Both the position numbers and the translations under genes were made by a program. The notes beneath the pieces are model-generated. The model saw only the letters and a program-made list of their open reading frames with translations, made no database searches and was not told where the DNA came from. From Mastigias papua (taxonomy: Eukaryota > Cnidaria > Scyphozoa > Rhizostomeae > Mastigiidae): a stretch of DNA of 64,000 nucleotides. Location of the stretch: contig OZ025278.1 in the NCBI GenBank assembly GCA_964019165.1, forward strand, positions 13,209,786 to 13,273,785, in the 5' to 3' direction. Positions 48,455 to 60,900 of this stretch are shown here, in pieces (position 1 is the stretch's first letter; each line of letters begins with the position of its first letter).

Positions 48455-48720
48455 ATTTTCTACAGCGTAAGCCCTCGAGTTAGTCCCGCCGTAGCTTATT
48501 GATTTTTCAATATTTCTGAGTGAAGGTTTATTAGAGGGGAAGGCGAGACGATACTCGAGAGTGGGGAACTTATCAAGTTTTCTAACACATGCCAAATAGA
48601 AACCTCATTTTCAAAATCCCTTTTCTCTATCGTTTGAAGGGAACTGTCAAAAATCTTCATCATCATCCTTGACCGGGGCTTATTCGACGGTGGACTTACT
48701 AACAGCCAGAAGTTCTTACT
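48455..48720 (+). repeat. Family A element, copy 3 (interrupted)
   Basis: Shares ACACATGCCAAATAGAAACC, TTTTCAAAATCCCTTTTCTC, TCATCATCAT and GGGGCTTATTCGA with copies 1 and 2. It stops at AGAAGTTCT, right where the transposon at 48723 begins. Confidence 0.65.
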
Positions 48721-48722
48721 AA

Positions 48723-51369
48723 AGGTAGGTCACTGGTCGAAAATCATAAGATTTTTTCAAAAAAATCAGATTTTTGTTTTCAGTTGTAAAGTGTACTTTA
48801 AACATTGAAGAATCTGAATTTAAAACGATCTCAGTTATGGCAGTGTGTTAAAATGCAAGTGTTTTGAATTTCGTTGAGGTACCTGGGTGAAAATACTTCG
48901 AGAAGTACGTCAATGAAGCAAAATTTGCCACTTTTTGATATCCGATTTCTAGGCATTCCTGCCCTCGAATGTTATAACCCAATACACCATTTGAAAGCCC
49001 TGTATCTTGTCTGTTCGATTATTAAGTTTGAATTACCACATGATCTACCTGTGTGCTATGCATGACGCTGTTTCTAAATACACAAAACAAAAGGCTTCTT
49101 TGCTAACTTCCATGACAACCAATGCTTGTATTTGATTGGCTGATACAACGAGTTACGTTGTCTGATTGGTCAGTGATGATCACGTGTTTCAGTTCATGGC
49201 GACTTGCTCTAGCTAAATCAAAGTACTTTATCAGTAGTCTTCAACTCATCCGTTCGTTTTCGATCTATTCAAAAGTTCTGCTCAGATTCGCGGAGTTTCT
49301 TACTCGCAAGTGTTTACTTTGGTTTTGTATTGGCCCGGATAAGGCAGAGATCGATGAACCCATAACATGGGCGACGAAAATGTTGTCGACCTACGAACCA
49401 GAAGCAACAAGTCTTGTCAACTCCCCAAAAGACTGAATCACATGGAAAGTTAACTTTTGCTAGCGCCAGAAAGATGGACTTCTTTGGCATACAGTTAGAA
49501 ACATCCGGAGTGAGAGAGAAAAGAACGAGGAAACTATCGATGGAATAGAGGACAGTTTTCCATCGTACAGTGATCTTCCTTTACCAGTCTATTTAGTAAC
49601 GTCTTATGGCCTATTTGCAAATCCCAAAGAGTCCAATTCGAGTTACCAACTGACAATTCAAATGGTTTTTCAGTGAAAGATAAACTATGATGTACACATT
49701 GTACTGAGGGTATTGATGGGCACTATTTCTATCAAAAAGTTGGGGGATTAAAGTCGACAGGAGCCCCTTTAGACAGCAGAGCAACAAGTACAATGTCTCT
49801 CAGGGGAATTGGTTGTGGATTCAGTGCTATGAAAGAGTGGTGTGGTGTTATGAACATACCCTATTCATTAAACCAAGATGCTTATAGTTCACACCATAAA
49901 AAAATTCATGGGGTAAGTTTTCAAATGGCAAAACTTGTTCATGAAAACTCTACTAAGCCAGTTAGATATGCATACAAAGATACTGGTATTCTTCCAGTTA
50001 AGAATGAAGTTTTAAAAATTGCAGTTATCCTTTGACAGTGCATGGCACAGAAGAGGACACTCCTCTCATAATGGACTGGCATCAACAATTGACTTGCTCA
50101 CTGGAATACCAACTGACTTTGAGGTGTTTAGCAACTTCTATCTAAAAATATACACTTGCATCCGAAAAGCCTGATAATCCAGAGTAGAGGCAAAAGCATA
50201 CAACAAACTGCCCCAAAAATTTCAATGGCTCGATGGCAAGTTGAATGTGCATTGCAATTATGGACATGACCAGAGGAAAATCACAAGCTATGTTATACTG
50301 TTATGTTGTGTGATGGAAACATATATTGGGAAATAGTTACTGCCAATTCTACAATGCCTGTCTGTCTCAGATCTTCTGAAAAGGTACTCCAGAAATAGGC
50401 ACTAAAGCCAAGTGGGTCCCAGCATCATTTTATTTGGGAAATTTCCCTAAAGTCACATTTGCATATAGGCAGATATTAGAAACAGTATTGGCAGTTTTCT
50501 TTTTGCCAATTCATATTGGGTGCTTCTTTCCATCACACAACATGCAAGCTAAATTAGGAATGGAGTCAAGCAGATTTCTTACACTTACATCCAGTGAGAA
50601 GGATATGAACAGGCTAAAGAAAAATGCTCAAGAACAAAAGAAGCTATCTCGTGAAGGCATAAGTTATGCTTCTGGTCCCTTCACATTTGCTGATTAGAAT
50701 TATCAAATAAATGTAAAAAAATTACCTCAGGTTAGCATTTGATTGAAAGAATCATAGATATGAGTTGGTTATGGTATTGTTTTATGGTCATATTGAACAT
50801 TATTGACAGTTCAATCAACTTTGAACACATTGTTAAACTTCAAACTCATTTTTCTCAAAATGTGTTTTTTCGTGTAGTGCAAGTACTTAGTGAACATACA
50901 TTTTTGCCTAAACAAATAGCAAAGAGTACTTCTTATATATCATTTTCAAGCTAAAGCCCTAAGGAGTGATGTTACAGGCTTTATTTTGTGATAAAATGCA
51001 CTGTAATGGATTTTTAATGAAGATATTTCTTCAAAAATATCTTGCCGAAAAGTAATTTTGACACTTTCTGAAGTATTTTGCTTTAGACAACTCATTTTGG
51101 AAATCCAACAAGATAACATCACTCTCCAGGTCATTGGGATTAATTTGATATATTGTTATCACACTTTGTACCTATTACTGCAGAAATCTATGCTCACTTA
51201 GTGATGCTACTCAAATGTCATTATTTGTTAGTTACCATGGAAACCAATTATCAAATCTAAAAATAGACCTCATATTTGAAATCAGCGTGTTGACTTTGTG
51301 TTGGGCTGTTACTTTGAGGGAGATACTACAAGAGGGTATGATTTTGAAATTTCGACCAGTGACCTACCT
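48723..51369 (+). mobile_element. Decayed DNA transposon with perfect 20-bp TIRs
   Basis: AGGTAGGTCACTGGTCGAAA at 48723-48742 is exactly inverted at 51350-51369. Inside, from 49793, lie pieces of a transposase: R-G-I-G-C-G-F-S-A-M-K-E-W-C-G-V-M-N-I-P, then after a frame break F-D-S-A-W-H-R-R-G-H-S-S-H-N-G, and near 50660 E-G-I-S-Y-A-S-G-P-F at the C-terminus. This resembles the group often labelled Mutator-like transposase domain proteins in invertebrates (Kolobok-like in other schemes). Several stops and shifts make it inactive. Confidence 0.8.
49793..50696 (+). pseudogene. Broken transposase gene of the 48723-51369 element
   Basis: The first open part runs 49793-50035 and breaks in the middle of the presumed first catalytic-Asp region (F-D-S-A-W-H). 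The reading continues in another frame to about 50170. The last part, 50434-50696, ends K-L-S-R-E-G-I-S-Y-A-S-G-P-F and TAG. At least two frameshifts or stops separate them. Confidence 0.75.
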
Positions 51370-51374
51370 AAATA

Positions 51375-53930
51375 AAAACCTATGAAATAATGAAGTAACT
51401 GTGAAGGAACGACACAAATGAAATGCTCTCTACTGACTTGCCCGACCTATATATGAGCAAGCAAAAACATTTCCCGGCAAAGTCCCCTTTCTTGACTGTT
51501 GCGCGTGCTGCATCTATTGCCTATACCCCCTACCAGTAGTCCTGCCTGCCCTTGGAAACATTGCTCATCTATCATATACAGTTTTATTGAATGTCATCAT
51601 ATGCTGATCTCTTCTCTGCTTTTTCCTGGAAAGACTTCAGAAGCGGGGAAAATCCATGTCATGTTGGCTTTTCCCCAAAGTTCTGTACAGATAGTTCTTC
51701 ATTTTGCCGTGAAACTGTTTCATCTGGTGAAGTGATTCTATTCCTTTATTATAAAAAGTCTTTGTAAACTAGTGGTTGCATACTTCGGAAGTTTTTCAGT
51801 GATTTGATGGGACTGTACTTTAGACTGAGATTGATTTTAATAACCATCCTCTGCATAGACGTTGGCTCAAATGGCAGACTCTGCATAGAACATTAGGAAT
51901 GTCTATCGACATGAGTTCAACAATTGTAAAGGTAGTTACCCAATGCTCCCAATACAGTGGACCAAACGTCTTCTTGCAAAATCATCGTTGGTTCGATTTT
52001 TATTGCACTCACCTTCATTCTAGTCTGAGAGATGCCGTTTTAGCCAATCTAGAAGATTCAATGTAAAAGGTTTCTCCTGTGACCGACCAAGCCATGGTGG
52101 CTCTTCCTACGTTACTGTTCAAAGTTATTCGTCTGCCAGTTAGACTGCTATACACACATTGCAATATTGTTATGTTTGAAGGTTATGAGCTTGTTTTTCT
52201 GTCAATGATAGGGTTATCATTGAAAGGCTGGCATTATATCGGTTTTGGAAGCACAAAATTTAGAATTTACGCCGGGGAGCCTCCCACAGGCCCCCTACTT
52301 TCTTGAAAGTTTAAATCCATAATTTTTACATGCAATCTGATTACCTCCATGTTGGGCTACAATCGGAGCCCTGTTGCACACAGAGTACATGATATGTTAC
52401 TGAAGATTATTCTTGAGTGTTAATGTGTGTAGGCTGTGAGTCAGAGAAAGAATTCCTTTTCTATGTCTCATTTGAGGAAGGTTTATCAAGTTTCTCAAAA
52501 ATTCAGTTTGAGCAGAATTTTCAGTTTGAGCAGGTAATATGGCACGTACTAAGGAAAAGCGTAGCCCTTCGAAAGTACTGTACCATTTTGTCTCGACCCT
52601 GCCGTTCACACTTGGGACGATCCCTCTTGCTTCAGGGATCCTGGAAAAGTTGTACGGCAAAGGAGTTGGACAGAAGTTCCTGGAAAGGCGCTTCGCGGCA
52701 TAATACCTTCAACTATACAGTAGAATTGTAAAGAAAGGAAACACAGTTATGCTTCATTGAAGTAAATTAATGGCAGACATGCCATGACAGAGATATAAGT
52801 AGGAAAACAAATTAAAATATACAGTAAAGCAGATCAAAGTGTGCAAAAGCAAAACTGTTGTCAACAATAACTTTTCTCTTTGGTTGCCTGTTTACGGACA
52901 GGAGCTAGATTTCATGTCAAATTATTCCTCGAAAACCTTTTGCAGGACTGAGCAGGGCACTGATTGCTACTCTCCGCCCCCATTAGACAAGGGCAAAGGT
53001 GAAACTATCCCCCACTGTCCCACGCTTCCGGCATTGGCGCAGGTACTTTGTCCCTATATGCATAGTGGCGATCTAGAATGATCCCATACAATTTCAATGA
53101 CCTTTGGAATCTCGACCCATCTCTGGGAACTAACTATGTGCTTAACAGTGTGTAATAAAGATCGTTTTTCTCTCATTTTACATGTCATACCCTCCTCTTA
53201 TTAAGATTGCGTAAGCAGGGAGTTTAATTCTTAAACTGATTTGTCATTTCACCAGATGAAAATGACAATTGTTGTTAATCTTCTTAATCTTGCCTTTCTT
53301 ATTAGTGGTCAAAGTTCCTTTTGCCATTAGAATCAGGTGGAAGGATTATCTATTGTAGAGTTATCGTAAGTCAATGTGTATAGTAAGCTACTTCAGCGCT
53401 ACATGGAGTCCTTCCATCATAAGTTTGAAAGACGATTTCGCTATTAATAAGAGTTGATTACGCAAAATCAAACATGCGACACGATTAGCGTCCTGCAGCC
53501 ATAAAAACTCTGCAAGTCAGTTACTATTACAAATTCCTATACTCTAATATCTTCAGAGGCTCATTATGGTATTGTACTTTAGAGGTCAGTATTGTAACTG
53601 TTTTAACTCTACCTGAGAAGTAAGAATATAAAGTAGCTTCGTTAACCATTTGCACAGTCCCCCATCCTGCAGTCCCCTGTTCTTGTAGATTCGCTCCAAT
53701 TGGCAATTTATAGCATGTTTCAGCCCAGAAAATGATACTTAATGGAGATGAAGCAACAAGCGTTAAGGGCAACAGCATTTATTTATTTATAATTTCCTTG
53801 GAGTTGTAGGTATATACAAGAAGTAAAAAACTTGAGCAACGGCTAGCGGCAAGGTGTTTTAAGTAAGTCAATACGTAATGTCGAAAGGCGGCTCTACCTC
53901 GTAGCAAAAATATGTTAACATGCATACAAT
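51375..53930. other. Intergenic stretch, one doubtful small ORF
   Basis: No gene recognised. An ATG frame at 52539-52703 (54 codons) begins basic (M-A-R-T-K-E-K-R-S) and then has a hydrophobic stretch (V-S-T-L-P-F-T-L-G-T-I-P-L-A-S-G), with a basic end. It could be a small membrane protein but has no other support. Confidence 0.35.
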
Positions 53931-53934
53931 GCAT

Positions 53935-54225
53935 TAGACGGTTTTTTATAAAAGACCAGCTTTATAAGAAACCTGGTACTAGACACACTAAAAGTTAGGA
54001 AGCTTCTAGAACTGAAAGAGAGAGTGAAGAAACTTTCTTTGCCATCTTTTACACTTTTCGGAAACCCCGTTTTTCTTCCACAGATTTAATAAGTTTCCAG
54101 TACAGTATGTTTTATGTGGTAAGCCTTGTGGGCACTACAAAGGAAATTTTTCCCGTTTTGCTTTCACTATCGTTGCAATCTGTTTCATTGAGTTAAGGAG
54201 CTTTTAAGAAACTTTTAGAACTAAA
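53935..54225 (-). repeat. Dispersed repeat family B, copy 2
   Basis: Its reverse complement aligns end to end with 24412-24700. It ends about 300 bp upstream of the alpha-glucosidase start codon. Confidence 0.65.
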
Positions 54226-54440
54226 ATGTGGCCAACAAATGAAGACACCCAGCCTTCTGACGGTGTTGCTGTTGTTGCTAAATCGAATTCGTATGTCTGT
54301 CACGTGAAATCCAAAACAACAGCGGGAAACAAAGTGCAGACAGGACAAGACAGATATATTCTGTACAGTAATATAATCCCGAACTTTTAGTGTTGATGAC
54401 CATGCAATATTGGTCATGAGACTTCCTAGATAAATCTATT

Positions 54441-54447
54441 TATAAGG
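54441..54447 (+). promoter_or_regulatory. TATA box of the alpha-glucosidase gene
   Basis: TATAAGG lies 81-87 bases before the ATG, which would place transcription start near 54470 and give a 5' leader of about 55 bases. Confidence 0.45.
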
Positions 54448-54527
54448 CTTTGACACTGTCAGATGCACGCAACATTTGCGGAAGCACGAGTCCCTGAGAT
54501 TGACCACACCAGGGAAGTTTCATCGTC

Positions 54528-54920
54528 ATGAAACCCCTTCTGCTTCTCATAGTTTTGGTTTGCACTATCGGCATTCTGAAGGCTGAGAACTGCAATGTTC
54601 CAGATGATTCGAGATTTGACTGCTATCCTCAGCCGGATGCAAGCAAAGACAAATGCATTGCTAGGGGATGTTGCTGGGTGCCTGCAAGTGAAAGGCCTAA
54701 TCCTAAGTTGAGAGCTGGATTCAACCTGACAAACCTGAACACACCGTACTGCTTCTTTCCAGCTGATTATGGCGGCTATAGAGTTGTTTCAATGAAGGCG
54801 ACAGATATGGGGTTCATGGTCTACTTGGAGCTGAACAGTCGTGGTGGACCGTATGGCAACAACTACAAGGAAATTGTCGCTGATGTCTCTATGGAAACAC
54901 AAACCCGTCTTCGTGTAACT
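54528..54920 (+). CDS. Alpha-glucosidase exon 1 (signal peptide and trefoil domain)
   Basis: ATG with G at -3. Signal peptide M-K-P-L-L-L-L-I to K-A, trefoil domain, then the start of the beta-sandwich ending R-L-R-V-T. One N-glycosylation site, N-L-T, at 66-68. The donor is GTAAGC. Confidence 0.94.
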
Positions 54921-57900
54921 GTAAGCATACATATTAAATAAAATATATAGTTGAAAGTATTTGAAAATGACAAAACCAAATATCTGTTACTTGAAAGTAT
55001 ATAGTATGCTGGCTGATCCTTCTATAATAGTCTAGTTATTTGGAGTATTGGAAGTTGCAAATGAGTTTGTACAAATTATACTGGACCATTCATAACCAGC
55101 CTAAGTTTATAGTGCAATCTATGGAATTTTTTATAGACAAGTAGCTAATGGTGCTCCCAAACAACAAAGTTAGGTCATTATGTCTAGCTGATACTGGACA
55201 AAATTTTTCCTCCTAGGGTATCAGCCAGGCTAGATATCATTGTCCTCAAAACAGAAGTGGAAAATTGAATCAAAAAATCAAAACCATCACTTAATTTGAG
55301 CTATCATTTTTCTGTTTAGTCTCAATCTGTCCAGAATATGCAGGGTTTTTCCTGATGAAGTTGTTTTGCTATGCAGTTTTTTCACTACAGCACAAAAAGC
55401 TTTTTTTGTCTGAGACTCGTCAGAGTATGAAATGTATGAAATGCAGTTTTTTCCATTCCTGTCATAATAGGAACATGTAATAATGCTTATTAGTGGTGTT
55501 GAACTTCAAGATTATGTACCTCCTTCTGCCCTATAGGAAGTGGGGGGGGGGCAAAAAAGCAATGCCTCCAATATTGTGCTGATATTCTATTAGGATGTGT
55601 GCTAAATGTTGACAAAGTAGAGTATATATCTTATCTTTAGACTGGTTCCTCCCAGAGTGGTGATAGGAAAGTGAACTCTTAATTCCTTTGAAGAGTTAGG
55701 CCTCTGATGAATCAGCTTATCAGCTATGGACTGGACCTCCTTTTTGTGCATTTATCTATAGTGCCCGTCTCCCTTGGCTACTAATACCAGCCTTTCACAA
55801 CTCATTACTTTACAATTTGTTCCAAGATTCGAGGAGCAGCTGACAAGAGATACAGGGTACCTGTTCCAATCCAGAAAGTATCGCAGAAAAGTGCAATGCA
55901 GGATTATGAAATTGCTTATGACAAGGTACCATTTGGCTTTCAAGTGAAAAGAAAATCTACAGGCACTGTCTTGTAAGTACTTCAAAATATTTTAACTCTA
56001 TTTACCACTGTCACCTCATTGTCCACTTGAAGAACGTGATTATGTGCATGCCCCAGCACATGCCTCAATGACTGGATGTTGGCATTTCATCGTGTGTCTC
56101 ATTCTTGAAAATATATTTGATAAAATTGTTGTAATCAAGCCTTGCCCTGGGCAGACCAAAGGATGCTCTAGAAAACGAGCTCCTTGAATAATTTAGGGAC
56201 TCAGTTTTGCATTTCTTCTTAGAATGCATGCCTTAGACTTCACAAAGTTGGGTGCTTCACCTACTGTACTCCATGCATAATCTTAGCCATGCTTCGGGCA
56301 CTTGAATTTTGGTCATACTTTGTATGCCATTGTTGAATGTTCAGGTAGCATGTGTAGTCATGTGATCACTGAGGAGTTGGAGGGTCCAGTTCCCATAGTT
56401 TTCCAATAAATTTGTATTTCCTCTATTTGAATTTTCACTGGGAGGGGGGTGAGTTTTTAGCCAATTGAGAGTGTGCATGCTGGATTCAATCATGGTGAGT
56501 TTTTCTACATCACTAAAGGAAGTTATCAGTTCCTCCAGGTATAACAGTGCTGTCCCTGATGTGTAGTTTATTCCATGACATGTCTATGATATAAGTTGTG
56601 TTGTAAAGAATACATGTCTGTCTCTTCTAAAAGATACTAGCCAATACACAGATCATACAGTGAGCTTTCCCTGTGTGCTAGTGATATCATGCCATGTCAT
56701 GCCATATTCTGTCTTCATTCTTGTATCTTATTTCAGACTGTAGAGGAGGGGTGTAATGGAGGGGTGCACAAAGGGGTTCAGCCCCCTTATTATAGTGAGG
56801 AGGGACTTAGGTGGCTTAGCCATCTTGTAGTGAGTGTAATATGGTTTCCGGAGGGTCCTAACCTGGCAGCATAACCCAACCCTTTAAGATTATGGATTTT
56901 TATATCCTTTATGTCAGTTATGTTTAACAGTTTGATAAATGTGTGTGTTTAAATCTAACAGTTTGAATCAAATATTGGGTGTGACCAAAGATATAATCCA
57001 TGGAAGTAGACTACAGCACAGTCCCCTTCTAAATGTTTTAGGATGACACCCATACTATACCTTGTAGCATCTCATACACTCCTCCAATCAATTACCTTGT
57101 CAGCCATCTCATATCCTTATGATAATATCATTTTAATGTTATTTGAAACTAGTGAATGATAGCTATTTCATCTCACATCTTGTATTTGTGTATAACCATC
57201 AATCTGAGTGTCTTTTAGTATTGCCCCAAAGTGTCCCATTGACCCAGTGAGCCCTCTTACTAATCTGCTAACAATGCAGAATCTGTTGTTTTGGCTTAGC
57301 AGTTCAAACCATCTTTAGAAATTTTTATTATTCCTCCACAACATGTAAATGGTCAACAATCATTCTGTCAATCAAGTGAACAAAAGCATTATGGATAGTT
57401 TCTATTTGGGAATATAGACCATACTTAACTGCAAATGGAATGGAGCCTCCATATGGGCTTGTCTCACCATAAAGTTCTTTAATAGATGCTGTGCCATCAC
57501 AATATGTTGTATATTTGATTATTTCAATATTATTTACTCCTGATGTAGACATAATTCTGTTTGCCTTTTTTGATAGATTTGATTCCTCAGTGGGCCCTAT
57601 GATTTTCTCAGACCAATTCCTTCAAATTGCCTCCTCATTGCCAACTGACAACATTTACGGACTGGGTGAGCACATGCTGGGGTTGAAGCTAAGCACACAA
57701 TGGAACCTTCTTACTCTTTTTGCAAGGGACATTGGTGATCCTCCGGTGAGTAACTAGCAATAGTATATCTGTACAGTGGGGGAATGCCATAGTAGGGCTG
57801 CATTGTGTTATCATCAGCCACTTTTGCAAAAGCCATGGGCACTTTTTTGGCTTGTCGGTTGTGGTTTGTTAAATTATCATGATTTGTCAAAAAGTGTGGT

Positions 57901-60900
57901 ACCATTTCAAAGCTGTTGCTGAGTATCTCCCCACTTAAATATCCTTTGGCACGCTATAGATTTATAAACCGCCAAATGTTTCTTTGAAATTTCAAATATG
58001 GTTGTTATGAGTTATTATGTTTATACAAAATGGATGCCATATTCTAGCAATAAATAATCAATCTTTTTGATACAATATTTTCGACCCACTGACTGTTAGC
58101 TGATAATACTTCACTGTTAGAGCTGCATCTGGTATCACCCAGTGAACACTTACGTACGAAAAGGGAAAGGAGGCAAACTTTGTTTTCAGGGCACCAAAGA
58201 CGTTATTCATGTGTCGCATCATAAACGATATTGTTTTCTTGGTTAGATTTAATACTTAGGAGCATGTTTTGATAAAAAGAGTCATGCCACTAACTGTTGC
58301 CCGAATTGATGTTCGCTAAAGTCTGTTTCCAGAACAATATATGCAGGCTGTAAGGTTATTGATGAAGCATTGAAGTAAGTTCACGAATTTTTGCGGTGAC
58401 AGTCACAAGGATTACTCAAAGGGTACATCTCAACCCCTTTTGCCAGGGTAGGCTGAGGGCAGGAGCGACCGCCCGTGCTACATATGTCCTTTGTAACTTG
58501 TTTGCCTGCCATTCAGGTCACAGTCACCTTTTTTCTCGCCAAGCTCTTTTTGCGCAGGTTTTGGCTAATTGCATGTGTGAATTGACATGTGCATATTTTT
58601 GTGGCCGGTTATTTTCATTGCCGGTGTGAGTCTGAGAATAACAACAGATAGGGCAATTCTTTTGACGAGAGCGACCGAATTTGAAAATGTGAGCCTTCTT
58701 ATTAAATCGAAAGCATCTATGAAACAGGGATGGGGCCAGGGAAGAAATACTGGCGGGCATATGCTACAATAGTCGCCAAAAGTCCTTGGGACACTTAGAA
58801 GAAACAGGTAAAATACCACTTTCCTCTACATATTGTCATAGTTGCTACAAACATGCACCCCCCTTCCCCCTAGAACAATGTTGATTCGTTTGTGGGACAC
58901 TTGAAGTTCGCGTGCACGTGAAATTTTCCCATTATCGCGTGTACTTCTCCAAAAACCAACATTATGTCAGGGGGAGAGGAGGATAAAAGTTCATTGCAGA
59001 ATACAAAAAGTGCAGAGTGTCAAAGGACTTTTGGCGACTATTGTAGCAATGCGCCGACAGCGAGCAGTTTTTAGCGGATCACGCCTTTCAGACTCACTTA
59101 AAATGCGATGATTCAATAAGAAAGATGGAATTGCAAGTTATGAAAGTGCTGACAGTGCATAGAAATCTTCAAGGATTTAATTGCCGACAGGGGCTCAGTG
59201 AATTTGTGGGGACGTACAGCCCCCAAGCACCCCGGAGGCGTCATCCCTGCTTTGAAATTCAGCTACGTAGCGTGTTGATCTATTGCCAGAAAAAACGACT
59301 CCATTGAGAGAAACGCGAGTAGTTGGTATTCTGTGGTGTTGTTGTCAAACTGATTCAAGGCTATTATGGCAAAGCAAGCTATTGTGCTTTCTAGCTTGTT
59401 TACAGAACGTTTTACATAGAACAAACTCTGCCTAATTTTAGTTTGATTGAAGTATCAACTTTGATATCAACAGCAATCATTATTAAATGTTCGATCATTG
59501 AGAATCACTAATCAGTGTTAATTTATGAGCTCTGGGAAGACTGATATTGCTCACATAAAAAGCGAAAATAAAGGGCGTGGTGAGAAAACATATCTTAGGG
59601 GCCCCGCCCAAATACCCTCTATTTTCAGCAAAATGCACAGTGAAACATTTTACTTATAATTAGGTTTGGTCTTAGAAGCCAGGATGAATTATTTTGGTTT
59701 GTTTCTCGATCTTTATGCCTGTGTCATTACTTGTCTTGAAAACGTCCACCGTAGGCTCAGTTGTGTCAATAGTTATATGTCTTTAAAGCATTCATGCCAT
59801 GACAAGCTAGGATACAATATATTGTTTACAGAACATTTTACATTGGAGATATTTGATTAACCAGGAAACCAAACGAGGCTCAGTCAGTATCTATAGTTCT
59901 ATATCTTTAAGTAATTATTATTACTAGCAAAAGCATTGCGAAATCATTCAGCACACGGATCTGTGTCCACTTTTCTTACACTCGCCTAAAAAAGATGCCA
60001 CTCTGTTTTCCAATGGTTTGACAATAGTTATAGATTCTTTATAACAAAGTAGCACTAGACTGCTAAAAAAGTTAGGAAAGTTCAATACTGTATTTTTGAA
60101 CCTTTGAAGGTCAATAGGGTCCTTATGCATTTCAAGCTTCATTTTTCATGTGAATCCATTACCTCTTTTGCTTAATTTGTATAGATCTCTTGTGTTAGTT
60201 TATGCATTACAGTGTTATGTTTCTGTAGTACATCGCTGTCCATGTAGCACTGCAGTGTTACACAGGCTCGTGCATTTTTTGCTGGGAAAGTTTTACAGTT
60301 TTACAGACAGTTTTACTGCTGAAATCACAAAAAGCTAAGTTTATAAAAAGTGAACTCAAACTCCCTTATACAAAATATGTATATGAAAGTAAATTATGGT
60401 AAATATCACCTTCTTGTCATTGGCGTAAAGGTGTTTGGGTGACTAGATATTTCTGGATTCCTGAATGAAGAAAACGGTGAAGTGAAGCCTCTGGGAGTAA
60501 CTCCCGACATAGACTGTTTTCACAGGTCATGTTAACAGCCTTTGTAAAAGAGCAGGTTGGAAAGCTAGAAGCACCTGGTTTGACATCAAGATTTATGGAA
60601 AGCCACAGTTAGAATTGCCCGTGAATACCACATCTCAACTATTGTCAACTCGTGTGGATGTTCCACGACAGGAATTCGAACAAGATACAAGGATTCATGA
60701 AAGAGTCATGAAAATCATATCCAGTGATATTAGTTCTAATTTTCAGGGAATTTTGAGAAATAGTAACTCTGTATCTGTTTTACCAGAGAGATTTACAGCT
60801 GCTCTTGATCCAGATATACAAAGCTGCAAAGTTCTAAATCCTATTTCCATTGGCAGAGGTATTAATTAACAAGGTTTGCAAAACGACTTTCGCACTAATA

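Noticed and set aside
49122..49436. 104-codon frame on the + strand
   Set aside because: Lies inside the decayed transposon and lacks recognisable transposase motifs; probably leader or non-coding.
60615..60869. 84-codon frame in alpha-glucosidase intron 3
   Set aside because: Exons 3 and 4 join in phase and match the family without it; no GH31 similarity.
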